From Viridibacterium sp047600765 (GTDB taxonomy: Bacteria > Pseudomonadota > Gammaproteobacteria > Burkholderiales > Rhodocyclaceae): 64,000 nucleotides of DNA. How positions within the stretch are numbered: the stretch's first letter is position 1; each line of letters begins with the position of its first letter. The stretch covers positions 2,108,001 to 2,172,000 of the forward strand of contig JASGKF010000001.1 of the NCBI GenBank assembly GCA_047600765.1, given 5' to 3'. This document shows, in pieces, positions 34,044 through 43,204 of the stretch. The position numbers and the translations under genes were made by a program. The notes under the pieces were generated by a model. That model saw only the letters and a list, made by a program, of their open reading frames with translations. It had not been told where the DNA came from and made no database searches.

Positions 34044-35348
34044 ATGGCAGAGATTGAATCCGGCAAGACCCAACCCGGCACGCAGCAGGACGAGGCGAGC
34101 GACACCAGCAGCATGCGACGCAACGTGCTCAAAGGCACGGCGGCGATCCTCGCCAGCGGCATGTTTCCTGCCATCCACGCGCAGGAGAAACTGGTGCTGC
34201 GCTACCTCGGTACGGCCGTGAACCAGGACAAGACGATTGCCGACAAATTCAAGGCCGATACCGGCATCGAGATCCAGTACATCCCGGTGACGACCGATGA
34301 AGTGACCAAGCGCGCGGTGACGGCGCCGAACAGCTTCGACCTCATCGACACCGAGTTCTTCTCGCTCAAGAAGATCCTGCCGACGGGTAACCTGCTGGCC
34401 ATCGACACCAAGCGCATCAAGAATGCCGACAAGATCACCACGCTGTTCACCAAGGGTGAGGTGGCAGGCAAGAAGGTCGGTGACCAGGGTACGGCACCGA
34501 AGAAAGTGATCTTCGTCGAAGGCCCGGGCTCGAAGAAGTTCTCGCCCACGCCCACGCAGTACATGACCCTGATCCCGACGGTCTACAACGCCGACACGCT
34601 GGGCATCCGCCCCGACCTTATCAAGCGCCCCATCGATTCGTGGAAGGAGTTGCTCAACCCCGAGTTCAAGGGCAAGGCTGCGATCCTCAACATCCCCTCG
34701 ATCGGCATCATGGACGCGGCGATGGTGGTGGAGGCCATGGGCATCCACAAGTACAAGGACAAGGGCAACATGACCAAGGCCGAGATCGATCTGACGATCA
34801 AGACCCTGATCGAAGCCAAGAAGGCCGGCCAGTTCCGCGCGCTGTGGAAGGACTTCAACGAGAGCGTGAACCTGATGGCCTCGGGCGAAGTGGTGATCCA
34901 GTCGATGTGGTCGCCCGCCGTGACGGCAGTGCGTACCAAGGGCATCGCCTGTACCTTCCAGCCGCTCAAGGAAGGCTATCGTGCCTGGGCCGCCGGTTTC
35001 GGTGTGCCGAAGACGGTCAGCGGCAAGAAGGCCGATGCGGTGTACGAATTCATCAACTGGTTCCTCGATGGCTGGGCCGGCGCCTACCTCAACCGCCAGG
35101 GCTATTACTCGGCCGCGCTGGAAACCGCCAAGGCCAAGATGGAAGCCTACGAGTGGGCCTACTGGATGGAAGGCAAGCCGGCTGCGCAGGACATCAAGTC
35201 GCCCAATGGTGACGTGCTCGCCAAGGCCGGTGCCGTGCGCGATGGCGGTTCGTATGAGAACCGCATGGGCGGCATTGCCTGCTGGAACGCGGTGATGGAC
35301 GAGAACGAGTACATGGTTCGCAAGTGGAATGAATTTGTTGCCGCGTAA
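34044..35348 (+). CDS. PotD-like extracellular solute-binding protein with Tat signal
   Basis: This 434-aa protein has an unusually long polar N-terminus (about 28 residues), followed by SMRRNVLKGTAAILASGMF, a twin-arginine-type signal. It is therefore exported folded. The mature domain has the type I/III receptor pattern: RYLGTAVNQDKTIADKFKAD, then ESVNLMASGEVVIQSMWS and YEFINWFLDGWAGAYLN. It is the receptor for the neighbouring ABC permeases. The internal ATG at 34044 has a better-placed GGAG than the ATG at 34032. No conserved polyamine-binding acidic residues could be confirmed by eye. Confidence 0.87.
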   Translation: MAEIESGKTQPGTQQDEASDTSSMRRNVLKGTAAILASGMFPAIHAQEKLVLRYLGTAVNQDKTIADKFKADTGIEIQYIPVTTDEVTKRAVTAPNSFDLIDTEFFSLKKILPTGNLLAIDTKRIKNADKITTLFTKGEVAGKKVGDQGTAPKKVIFVEGPGSKKFSPTPTQYMTLIPTVYNADTLGIRPDLIKRPIDSWKELLNPEFKGKAAILNIPSIGIMDAAMVVEAMGIHKYKDKGNMTKAEIDLTIKTLIEAKKAGQFRALWKDFNESVNLMASGEVVIQSMWSPAVTAVRTKGIACTFQPLKEGYRAWAAGFGVPKTVSGKKADAVYEFINWFLDGWAGAYLNRQGYYSAALETAKAKMEAYEWAYWMEGKPAAQDIKSPNGDVLAKAGAVRDGGSYENRMGGIACWNAVMDENEYMVRKWNEFVAA

Positions 35349-35364
35349 GCGGCCTGTTCAGGCT

Positions 35365-35390
35365 CCCCTCTCCCGCTTGCGGGAGAGGGG
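35365..35390. repeat. perfect 12-bp hairpin after the solute-binding gene
   Basis: The stem cccctctcccgc / gcgggagagggg has a 2-base loop and sits 17 bp after the receptor stop and before the first permease gene. It has no T-run, so it may be an mRNA-stabilising or attenuating hairpin that keeps receptor levels above permease levels. It belongs to the same GC-rich family as the elements near 14.4 kb. Confidence 0.65.
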
Positions 35391-35427
35391 ATCACGCCTC
35401 GTTTGATACTTGATGCGAGACCACCCC

Positions 35428-36321
35428 ATGAGCGCCGTCCTCAAGAACCTCTTCTCGCGCGCCGCGCCCGCCTGGCTGCAGGCCGGCCCGTATGCGCTGG
35501 TCTTCCTGCTGTTCTTCCTGCTGCCGCTGGCGCTGATCGTTGCGGTGAGTTTCTGGGATGCCACCGAGTACGAGCTGATCCCGGCCTTCGTGCCGAAGAA
35601 CTACGTCGCCATCTTCGAAGGCTGTGCGAGCGGCCCCGAGCTGTGCGTGACCTTCAAGACCTATCTGTTGACGCTCAAGTTCTGTTTCCTCACCTGGTTC
35701 TTCACGCTGCTGATCGGCTTCACCGTCGCGTACTTCCTCGCTTTCCACGTGCGCACGCCAGGCATGCAGACCGCGCTGTTCGTGCTGTGCACGATTCCGT
35801 TCTGGACTTCCAACGTGATCCGCATGATCTCGTGGATGCCCCTGCTGGGCCGCAACGGCCTCGTCAATGACGGGCTGATGGCCACGCACCTCATCTCGCA
35901 GCCGTTGGAGTGGCTGTTGTTCTCGCCCTTCTCGGTGGTGGTGGCCTTCATCCACCTGTTCACGGTGTTCATGATCGTGCCCATCTTCAATTCCATGATG
36001 CGCATCGACCGCTCGTTGCTGGAGGCTGCACTCGATGCGGGTGCTACGCCCTGGCAGACGCTGTGGAACGTGATCATCCCGTTGTCGCGCACCGGCATCA
36101 TCATCGGTTCGATCTTCGTCATCACCATCGTGATGGGCGACTTCGTCACCATCGGCGTCATGGGCGGGCAGCAGATCGCCTCGGTCGGCAAGATCATCCA
36201 GGTGCAGACGAGCTACCTGCAGTTCCCGCTCGCTGCGGCGAATGCCGTGATCCTGCTGCTGGTCGTGCTGATGATCATCTGGGGCCTCACTCGCCTCGTA
36301 GACATTCGCAAGGAGCTATAG
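35428..36321 (+). CDS. ABC transporter permease, PotB-like
   Basis: This 297-aa protein has six predicted membrane helices and the inner-membrane permease EAA-type loop EAALDAGATPWQTLWNVIIPLS. Together with the next gene it forms the heterodimeric channel. The start is uncertain: ATG at 35428 (MSAVLKNLFSR) or at 35413 (MRDHPMSAV). Neither has a strong ribosome-binding site. It is separated from the second permease by 3 bp. Confidence 0.87.
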   Translation: MSAVLKNLFSRAAPAWLQAGPYALVFLLFFLLPLALIVAVSFWDATEYELIPAFVPKNYVAIFEGCASGPELCVTFKTYLLTLKFCFLTWFFTLLIGFTVAYFLAFHVRTPGMQTALFVLCTIPFWTSNVIRMISWMPLLGRNGLVNDGLMATHLISQPLEWLLFSPFSVVVAFIHLFTVFMIVPIFNSMMRIDRSLLEAALDAGATPWQTLWNVIIPLSRTGIIIGSIFVITIVMGDFVTIGVMGGQQIASVGKIIQVQTSYLQFPLAAANAVILLLVVLMIIWGLTRLVDIRKEL

Positions 36322-36324
36322 GCC

Positions 36325-37209
36325 ATGCACGAACAACGCAGCTTCGGCTTCTACGCGCTGGCCCTCTTCTTCGCCCTGTTCCTGCTGTTCCTCTACGGGC
36401 CGACGATCACCATCTTCGTGCTCAGTTTCCAGGGGCCCGAGGGCGGGCTCACTTTCCCCATGCGTGGCTGGTCCACGCACTGGTTCAGCGAGCTGTTCAA
36501 GGGCATTGGTGTCATCGACATCGGCTCGGCCTTCCTGCGCTCGCTCAAGCTCGGGGCGCTGGTCACGCTGTTCACTGTGCTGCTGGCGGTGTCGGCCGCC
36601 CTCGCTTTCCGCAAGGCGCTCAAGGGCGGTGGCAGCCTGTTCTACGTCACGGTGGCCAGCCTCATCATGCCGTCCATCATCGTCTCGCTGGGCATAGGCC
36701 TGTCGTTCCGCCTGCTCGACACGGGGCTCAAGGCTTTCTTCGAATGGGCAGGCTGGACCGGTATGGCCGAGAGTTTCAGCACGACCATGGGTCTGTATAC
36801 TTCGGCACTTGGCGCACAACTTACGTGGACCCTGCCTTTCGGCCTGCTCATCATGTTTGCTGTCTTCAACCGTTTCAATGCTGCCTACGAGGAAGCCGCG
36901 CGCGACCTAGGTGCCACGCCATGGCAGACCTTCCTGCACGTGGTGCTGCCCCTCATCGGGCCTTCGGTCATCGGGGTCGGTATGTTCGGGTTCACGCTGT
37001 CCTGGGACGAAATCGCGCGCAGCTCGCAGGCCATCGGCGATCTCAATACCCTGCCGCTGGAGCTGCAAGGCCTCACCACCACGGTGACCACGCCCGTCAT
37101 CTATGCGCTGGGCACGGTGACGACCGTGGTGTCCTTCATCGTCGTGGGCGTCACCCTGGGACTCATCGCGCTCGGCAAGCGGCGCGCCCGTTCGCGGAGC
37201 AAGGGATGA
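36325..37209 (+). CDS. ABC transporter permease, PotC-like
   Basis: This 294-aa protein has six predicted helices and a conserved EAARDLGATPWQTFLHVVLPL loop that docks on the ATPase. N-terminal FFALFLLFLYGPTITIFVLSFQ is typical of the PotC family. It starts 3 bp after the PotB-like gene and overlaps the GntR gene by 4 bp (ATGA), so the whole set is translationally linked. Confidence 0.88.
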   Translation: MHEQRSFGFYALALFFALFLLFLYGPTITIFVLSFQGPEGGLTFPMRGWSTHWFSELFKGIGVIDIGSAFLRSLKLGALVTLFTVLLAVSAALAFRKALKGGGSLFYVTVASLIMPSIIVSLGIGLSFRLLDTGLKAFFEWAGWTGMAESFSTTMGLYTSALGAQLTWTLPFGLLIMFAVFNRFNAAYEEAARDLGATPWQTFLHVVLPLIGPSVIGVGMFGFTLSWDEIARSSQAIGDLNTLPLELQGLTTTVTTPVIYALGTVTTVVSFIVVGVTLGLIALGKRRARSRSKG

Positions 37210-37922
37210 GCGTTGCCGCGCCGACCGATGCTGTCGAGACCGCACTCAGCGACGCTGACATCTACGACCGCATCGTCGAAGCCGTCATGGATCATCGTCT
37301 CGCACCCGGCACCCGGCTGGGCGAGGAAAAGCTTGGCCGAGCCTTCGGCGTGTCGCGCACGCGCATCCGCCAGGTGTTGATCCGGCTGGCGGCCGAACAG
37401 ATCGTCGTGCTCAACCACAACCGTGGCGCCAGCATTGCCTGCCCCACGCCGCAGGAGGCGCAGGAAGTCTTCGGCGCACGCATCCTCATCGAGCTGCCCA
37501 TCCTCGAAGCTTTCATTGACAACGCCAGCGCACGCGATCTGGCGAACGTGGCGCGCATCCTGCGCGAGGAAGAGCAGGCACGCCGCACGCAGAACCGTCG
37601 TGCGGCGATCCGCCTGTCCGGCGAGTTCCACCTCGCGATTGCGGCCGGTGCCAACAACGCGACGCTGGAGAAGATGCTGCGCGAACTCGTCTCGCGTACC
37701 TCGCTGATCCTCATGACCTACCAGGACACCGAGGCCGGCGCCCACGAGCACGGCTGCGGTTGCGACGAGCACGAGTCGCTGCTGGGGGCCATGCAGTCGC
37801 GCGACACGAAGACAGCCCGGCGTCTCATGAAACGCCACCTCGAACACCTGCAGTCGCAGCTCTCCTTCGAGCCAGACGGCAGCAACACCCCCAATATCGA
37901 GAGCCTGTTCCGGCCGGCATGA
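37206..37922 (+). CDS. GntR-family regulator with FCD domain and Cys/His-rich insert
   Basis: This 238-aa protein has a winged helix at residues about 20-80 (MDHRLAPGTRLGEEKLGRAFGVSRTRIRQVL). The FCD effector domain follows (LIELPILEAFIDNASARDLANVARIL, FHLAIAAGANN, MKRHLEHLQ). FCD domains often bind a metal and a carboxylate. An unusual insert, HEHGCGCDEH (about residues 180-189), could be an extra metal site. It is the fifth gene of the purine operon and is a likely controller of it. Its start overlaps the permease stop, so it is made with the transporter. Confidence 0.85.
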   Translation: MSVAAPTDAVETALSDADIYDRIVEAVMDHRLAPGTRLGEEKLGRAFGVSRTRIRQVLIRLAAEQIVVLNHNRGASIACPTPQEAQEVFGARILIELPILEAFIDNASARDLANVARILREEEQARRTQNRRAAIRLSGEFHLAIAAGANNATLEKMLRELVSRTSLILMTYQDTEAGAHEHGCGCDEHESLLGAMQSRDTKTARRLMKRHLEHLQSQLSFEPDGSNTPNIESLFRPA

Positions 37923-38009
37923 GAGAACGGCGATAGTGCTTATCGCCACATCCTTGCGCCAGCCTACTTATACTTGTCTGAACTGTATGGGGAACCGACG
38001 GAAAAGCGC

Positions 38010-38357
38010 ATGGGCAGACTGACCACACACGTACTCGACACCGCACATGGCTGCCCGGCTGCCGGCATGGCCTTTGCGCTGTTCCGTGTCGACGACCCGG
38101 CTGCGCTCGTGAGCGGCCACACCAATGCCGACGGCCGCTGCGACGCACCGCTGCTGCAGGGTGAAAGCCTGCTCCCCGGCAAGTACATGCTGCGCTTCGA
38201 CGTGGCGGCTTACTTCCGTGCGCGCGGCGTGCAGCTGCCTGACCCGCCATTCCTCGACACCGTGACGCTGGACTTCGGCATCGCCGACACCAGCGCGCAC
38301 TACCACGTGCCGCTGCTGGTTTCGCCCTGGAGCTACAGCACGTATCGGGGGAGCTGA
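38010..38357 (+). CDS. uraH: hydroxyisourate hydrolase
   Basis: This 115-aa transthyretin-related enzyme hydrolyses 5-hydroxyisourate to OHCU. The N-terminal LTTHVLDTAHGCPAAG and the C-terminal YHVPLLVSPWSYSTYRGS are the two family signatures and include the catalytic His and the YRGS tail. The ATG at 38010 gives the expected length; an in-frame TTG upstream adds a non-conserved tail. It lies 87 bp after the GntR gene. Confidence 0.93.
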   Translation: MGRLTTHVLDTAHGCPAAGMAFALFRVDDPAALVSGHTNADGRCDAPLLQGESLLPGKYMLRFDVAAYFRARGVQLPDPPFLDTVTLDFGIADTSAHYHVPLLVSPWSYSTYRGS

Positions 38358-38466
38358 TGTCGCGGGGTGCTGCGCACCCTGCCCAGAACGTCTGCGACAA
38401 AATCGGGTTGAGCCGGGTCGCAGGGATCTCGCGTCAAAAGAGATCCAGCCGTGAAGGAAACCTGTA

Positions 38467-39654
38467 ATGGATGCTTCGTACCTCATCGATGCGCTCAGCA
38501 TGCTGCTGCGCTGGCTGCACCTCATCGTCGGCATTGCCTGGATTGGCGCCTCGTTCTACTTCGTCTGGCTCGACAACAGCCTCAAGCCGCCCAAGGACCC
38601 CAAGCTGATCGAGGACGGTGTCGGCGGCGAACTGTGGGCCATGCACGGTGGCGGCTTCTACAACCCGCAGAAGTACACCAACGCACCCAAGCACCTGCCT
38701 GACGACCTGCACTTGTTCTTCTGGCCGTCCTACAGCACCTGGATCACCGGCTTCCTGCTCATCTCGGTGCTGTACTACTTCCAGGCTTCGACCTGGATGA
38801 TCGATCCGGCCGTCTCGTCCATCACGCCGGGGCAGTCAGTGATGATCGGCCTCGTCACCCTGGTCGTCGGCTGGGTCGTGTACGACCAGCTCGCACGCCT
38901 GCTCATCGAACGCAGCCAGCTGTTGTTCGCTGTCATCTACGTCGCCTTCGTGACGCTGGTTACTTACGCATTGACGCATCTGCTCGCGGGCCGTGCGGCC
39001 TTCATCCACGTCGGTGCGATGATCGCCACCACCATGAGTGCCAACGTGTTCTTCTGGATCATGCCGGCACAGCGCCGACAGATCGCTGCGATGAAGGAGG
39101 GCCAAGAGGTGCCGGCGGTGTGGGGCAAGCGCGCCAAACAGCGCAGCTATCACAACAACTACCTGACGCTGCCCGTGCTGTTCGCGATGATCAGCAACCA
39201 CTACGCGAGCACCTACAGCCATCCGCATGCCTGGGCCGTGCTGATCCTCATCATGCTCGGTGCAGTGCTGATCCGGCACTTCTTCAACCTGCGCCACAAG
39301 GGCGTCATCCGCTACGAATACCCGGCGACCGGCTTGTTCATCATCCTCATGGTGCTGGTCTGGATTGCACCGAAGCACGCGCCGATTGCCGCCGGCAAAC
39401 CGGTACCCGCGCTGGCCGAGGTCAAGGCCATCGTCGAGGCGCGCTGCAGCGGCTGCCACGCCGAGAAGCCGAACCTCATGCCTACCGCGCAGGCCGGCGT
39501 CATGCTCGATACGCCGGAGCGCATCAAGCAGTATGCGCAGCGCATCTACGAGCGATCCGTGCAGCTGAAGACCATGCCGCTGGGCAATGTGACGAAGATG
39601 ACGGACGAGGAGCGCGAGAAGCTCGGCATCTGGTTCCAGTCTGGCGCAAAATAG
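38467..39654 (+). CDS. puuD: urate hydroxylase PuuD, membrane protein with C-terminal cytochrome c
   Basis: This 395-aa protein has eight or nine predicted membrane helices (residues about 10-300) with conserved segments LLRWLHLIVGIAWIGASFYFVWLDNSL and MHGGGFYNPQKY. A single-heme cytochrome c domain follows, with CSGCH at 327-331 and a methionine-containing ligand loop. PuuD oxidises urate to 5-hydroxyisourate at the membrane and passes electrons to the respiratory chain. It replaces the oxygen-dependent uricase. It has uraH upstream and the pilin-like gene 44 bp downstream. Confidence 0.93.
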   Translation: MDASYLIDALSMLLRWLHLIVGIAWIGASFYFVWLDNSLKPPKDPKLIEDGVGGELWAMHGGGFYNPQKYTNAPKHLPDDLHLFFWPSYSTWITGFLLISVLYYFQASTWMIDPAVSSITPGQSVMIGLVTLVVGWVVYDQLARLLIERSQLLFAVIYVAFVTLVTYALTHLLAGRAAFIHVGAMIATTMSANVFFWIMPAQRRQIAAMKEGQEVPAVWGKRAKQRSYHNNYLTLPVLFAMISNHYASTYSHPHAWAVLILIMLGAVLIRHFFNLRHKGVIRYEYPATGLFIILMVLVWIAPKHAPIAAGKPVPALAEVKAIVEARCSGCHAEKPNLMPTAQAGVMLDTPERIKQYAQRIYERSVQLKTMPLGNVTKMTDEEREKLGIWFQSGAK

Positions 39655-39698
39655 TGGCTTCGCATCCAGCCGGATGCCTGCACGGAGCAGCGCCGACA

Positions 39699-40302
39699 AT
39701 GGCCTCGGGAAAGACTCTCGGTATTGCAGTAGTAATCGTGGCGGTGGCTGCCGCCGGTTTCTGGATGCAGGGCGAGCGCAGCAAGCTCGCTGCCGAACGG
39801 GCGCGTGTGGCCGAGGCCGAAGCGCGGCTCGGTGCGGGCGTCGAACAGGGCGTGCGCGCGCTTGATGCCGCGGCCAACCGCGTCGGCAAGGAAACCGCTG
39901 CGCTCAAGGACACCGTCAGTGCCGGCGCCACGCTTGCCGAGGCGCAGAAGCAGCGCGCCATGCTGACCGGGCGTCTGATGGAAGCCTTCGTCGCGGCCAT
40001 GCAGGTCAAGGCGGCGGTCGTCTCGGCTTACCAGACCAACGATGCCTGGCCACGCGACAATCGCGAAGCCGGCGTGCCCGCGCCGGATGACTTCCGCAAC
40101 GAACGTGTTCTACAGCCTCTACGTGCAGCCCGGCGGCCAGATCCGCGTCGTCCTCGCGCAGGACGGCAGGCCCGCCGAGTCGCTGATCCTGCAGGGTACG
40201 ATCAATCGCGCCGGCCTCGTCAGCTGGCAGTGCAGCAGTCCCGATCTGGCCGAGATCGAGCAAATCGTGCCGGCCTGCAAACGACAGGGAGAAGGTTCAT
40301 GA
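39699..40302 (+). pseudogene. pilin-like protein, one extra base near 40,102
   Basis: The ORF starts MASGKTLGIAVVIVAVAAAGF, a hydrophobic N-terminal helix like a type IV pilin, then a long coiled-coil-like region (ERARVAEAEARLG). It reads to NREAGVPAPDDFRN. Deleting one A in cgcaacgaacg (40102-40103) joins it to NDVFYSLYVQPGGQ, with a C-terminus SPDLAEIEQIVPACK like a pilin tail. The corrected length is about 200 aa. Its stop overlaps the puuE start (ATGA), so it is part of the purine operon. It may be a real gene with a sequencing error or a decaying one. Confidence 0.6.
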
Positions 40303-41231
40303 CGAAGCAGTCCGGCGTCTACCCGCGCGACCTCGTCGGCTACGGCCGCAATGTGCCGCATGCCAACTGGCCCGGCCGCGCAAAGATCGCCGTGCAGTTC
40401 GTCCTCAACTACGAAGAGGGCGGCGAAAACTCGGTACTGCACGGCGACGCCGGCAGCGAGCAGTTCCTCTCCGAACTGTTCAGCCCGCCGGCCTTTCCGG
40501 ACCGCCACATGTCCATGGAAGGTATCTACGAATACGGCTCGCGCGTCGGCGTGTGGCGCATCCTGCGCGAGTTCGAGAAGCGCGGTCTGCCGCTGACCGT
40601 GTTCGGCGTCTCGATGGCGCTTGAACGCCACCCCGAACTCACCGCTGCCTTCAAGGAGCTGGGCCACGAAATCGCCTGCCACGGCTGGCGCTGGATCAGC
40701 TACCAGAACATCGACGAAGCCACCGAGCGCGAACACATGCGCATCGGCATGGAGATCATCGAGAAGCTCACCGGCGAGCGAGCGCTGGGCTGGTACACCG
40801 GCCGCGACTCGCCCAACACGCATCGCCTCGTCGCCGACTACGGCGGCTTCCTCTACGACAGCGACTACTACGGCGACGACCTGCCGTTCTGGATGCCCGT
40901 GCAGAAGACTGACGGCAGCACGACGCAGCAACTCATCGTGCCCTACACGCTGGACGTCAATGACATGCGCTTCGCGCTGCCGCAGGGCTACTCACAGGCC
41001 AGCGATTTCTTCACCTACCTGCGCGACAGCTTCGACGTGCTCTACGCCGAGGGCGAAGACGCACCGAAGATGATGAGCATAGGCATGCACTGCCGGTTGC
41101 TCGGCCGCCCCGGCCGCATGAAGGCGTTGATCGATTTCCTCGACCACATCGAGAAACACGATCGCGTGTGGGTCACACGCCGCATCGACATCGCACGGCA
41201 CTGGCACGCGGAGCATCCGGCGCCGGAGTGA
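40299..41231 (+). CDS. puuE: allantoinase PuuE (polysaccharide-deacetylase-type)
   Basis: This 310-aa protein is of the NodB/deacetylase fold that some bacteria use as an allantoinase, hydrolysing allantoin to allantoate. Family motifs include AVQFVLNYEEGGENSVLHGD, EIACHGWRW, GWYTGRDSPNTHRLV and MSIGMHCRLLGRPGRM. The ATG at 40299 overlaps the preceding stop by 4 bp. It is the last gene of the purine operon, and with uraD, uraH and puuD completes urate-to-allantoate conversion. Confidence 0.93.
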   Translation: MTKQSGVYPRDLVGYGRNVPHANWPGRAKIAVQFVLNYEEGGENSVLHGDAGSEQFLSELFSPPAFPDRHMSMEGIYEYGSRVGVWRILREFEKRGLPLTVFGVSMALERHPELTAAFKELGHEIACHGWRWISYQNIDEATEREHMRIGMEIIEKLTGERALGWYTGRDSPNTHRLVADYGGFLYDSDYYGDDLPFWMPVQKTDGSTTQQLIVPYTLDVNDMRFALPQGYSQASDFFTYLRDSFDVLYAEGEDAPKMMSIGMHCRLLGRPGRMKALIDFLDHIEKHDRVWVTRRIDIARHWHAEHPAPE

Positions 41232-41232
41232 G

Positions 41233-42693
41233 TCAGGCCAGCTGGCTGCGCACGATCTCGGCGAGCCTTTGCAGCGCGTTCACCGCATCGCTGTTGAACG
41301 GAATGCTGCTGTTGAGGCGGATGTAGTCGTTGTAACGATCCGAGTTCGAGAAGATGTGGCCCGGCGCAATGCGTACGCCTTCGCGCAAGGCCGTCTCGAA
41401 TACCAACTGGTTACGGCGCAGCGGCGGCAGCTGCAGCCATAGCAGCATGCCGCCTTGCGGCACCGTCATGCGCGTGCCGGCCGGGAAGTGTGTGGCAATC
41501 GCCTCGGCCACCTGTTCGCGACGGGTGCGTAGCAGCTTGCGCAGGCGCGCGAGGTGCCTGTCATACGCCGCGCTGCCCATGTAGTCCGCGACGGAGCGCT
41601 GCGCCAGCGTGTCGTTGGGGCGGCTCTGCGCGTACTTGAGCATGCGGATGCGCGCATGCCAGCGCCCCCCGCTGATCCAGCCCAGACGCATGCCCGGTGC
41701 GAGGATCTTGTGCAGCGAAGCGCAGTGGATCACGCCGCCCGCGTCGTCCCAGGACTTGAGTGCGCGCAGCGGCGTTGCATCGTCGCCCAGCGCGGCATAG
41801 GTGTCGTCCTCGATGAGCGCCACTTCGTGCAGCGCGCAGAGCGCGGCAAGGGCGGCCTTGTTGTCGTCCGGCATCACGCTGCCGAGCGGATTCTGGAAGT
41901 GCGGCACGACGACCACGGCACGGATGTCGGGCTGCGTCTGCAGCGCGAGACTCAGCGCCTCCACCGAAATGCCGGTCTGCGGACTGGTCGGGATCTCAAG
42001 GCAGCGCAGGCCCAGACTCTGCAGGATCTGCAGCAGGCCGAAGAAGGTCGGCGACTCGACTGCCACCATGTCACCGGGCTGGGTGACGGCGCGCAATGCA
42101 AGGTTCATGGCTTCGGTACAGCCATGCGTGACGACGACATCTTCGGCAGTGAGCCGCATGCCGGCATCCAGCGCACGACGTGCCAGCACCGAGCGGAAGC
42201 CGGCGTCGCCATGCGGCGGTACGGGTGTCACAAGCAGCTCGGGATGCTGGCGCAGCACATGCGTCGCGGCGCGTGTCAGCGCCGCAGCGGGGTAGGCATC
42301 GGGTGAGCCGTAGGCGTTGGCGAAATTGATGCGCGCCGGGTGCAGCTCGCAGCGCGCGATGAAGTCAGACACGCGTTCATGGATGCCGAGGTATTGCGTG
42401 GCGTCGATGCGCGCCGGCGGCTCGCTGCTGGGTGGCAGGGCCATGCGCTGCGGGCGGCGCACGTAGTAGCCGGCACGCGGTCGTGCCTCCAGCCAGCCCT
42501 GGTCTTCGAGCCAGCGGCAGGCCTGCAGCGCCGTCGACAGGCTTACGCTGTGCAGGCGCGTGAGGGTGCGCACCGAGGGCATGCGTGCGCCGGGCTGCAG
42601 CGCGCCGCTGCGGATCGCGCCAAGGTAATGCTGGGCCAGCTGTTCGTAGAGCAGGGTGGCAGCAGGAAGAGTGGCGGCATCCATCGGCTTCAT
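41233..42693 (-). CDS. MocR-type GntR regulator / aminotransferase
   Basis: This 486-aa protein has a GntR winged helix (about 15-75: YLGAIRSGALQPGARMPSVRTLTRLH) fused to a fold-type I PLP-aminotransferase domain. The PLP site is at ASLHKILAPGMRLGW, and the pocket includes ESPTFFGLLQIL and VPHFQNPLGSVM. MocR proteins sense PLP or amino acids and regulate transcription without being aminotransferases. It is convergent with puuE and divergent from the DUF2917 gene. The ATG at 42693 gives MKPMDAATL; an internal ATG is also possible. Confidence 0.88.
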   Translation of the reverse strand: MKPMDAATLPAATLLYEQLAQHYLGAIRSGALQPGARMPSVRTLTRLHSVSLSTALQACRWLEDQGWLEARPRAGYYVRRPQRMALPPSSEPPARIDATQYLGIHERVSDFIARCELHPARINFANAYGSPDAYPAAALTRAATHVLRQHPELLVTPVPPHGDAGFRSVLARRALDAGMRLTAEDVVVTHGCTEAMNLALRAVTQPGDMVAVESPTFFGLLQILQSLGLRCLEIPTSPQTGISVEALSLALQTQPDIRAVVVVPHFQNPLGSVMPDDNKAALAALCALHEVALIEDDTYAALGDDATPLRALKSWDDAGGVIHCASLHKILAPGMRLGWISGGRWHARIRMLKYAQSRPNDTLAQRSVADYMGSAAYDRHLARLRKLLRTRREQVAEAIATHFPAGTRMTVPQGGMLLWLQLPPLRRNQLVFETALREGVRIAPGHIFSNSDRYNDYIRLNSSIPFNSDAVNALQRLAEIVRSQLA

Positions 42694-42859
42694 GATCGGC
42701 GTAGGCGAGGCGGCAGAACAGATACAGCTGCGTGCAGAATCGACCATAACAGCATGGGTCGGGCCGGCCTGATATGCAATACAAAGCCGCCGCGTGTGCC
42801 TGTTGCGGTGACAGGGCCGTGCGTAATGTGTGCTCACTGATTCACTGCAAGGAGCCACC

Positions 42860-43204
42860 ATGTTGCCGATCGATCTGCCCGCCGCCGCCCGCGCCCCGTC
42901 AGCCCGGCTGGCCAGCCGCTGCGCGGCGCTGATGTGGGCGGCAGCAGGCACGCGCCTGCTGTGCCAGAGCGGCAACCTGCAATGGACGTGCATCGGCATG
43001 GGCGCACCGCCTTCACGGCTGTGCAGTGGCGACAGCCTGGTGCTGCCCGCATCGGGCTGGTTGCGTATCGAAGCTGGCGCACAGGGTGCGGCCTGGCAAC
43101 TGATCGCGCCGCCGCCCACGGTCTGGCAGCGCTTGCTGGCTCGTGTGCGCCGCAGCCTCAGGCCGCGGCCAGCCCTGCTGGGCGACCCAGTACCAGACGC
43201 CTGA
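42860..43204 (+). CDS. DUF2917 domain protein
   Basis: This 114-aa protein has a central DUF2917-type segment (TRLLCQSGNLQWTC, then LCSGDSLVLPASGWLRI). It has no signal peptide or enzyme motif. An AAGGAG site before the ATG at 42860 supports the start. The gene is divergent from a MocR regulator, a frequent pairing in Burkholderiales and Rhodocyclales, so it is probably regulated by it. Its 3-prime end overlaps the acyltransferase gene on the other strand by 47 bp. Function unknown. Confidence 0.78.
   Translation: MLPIDLPAAARAPSARLASRCAALMWAAAGTRLLCQSGNLQWTCIGMGAPPSRLCSGDSLVLPASGWLRIEAGAQGAAWQLIAPPPTVWQRLLARVRRSLRPRPALLGDPVPDA

Noticed and set aside
35910..37922. 670-aa plus-strand frame across the permease genes
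   Set aside because: Only its last 238 residues are real (the GntR gene); the first part is the out-of-frame translation of two permease genes.
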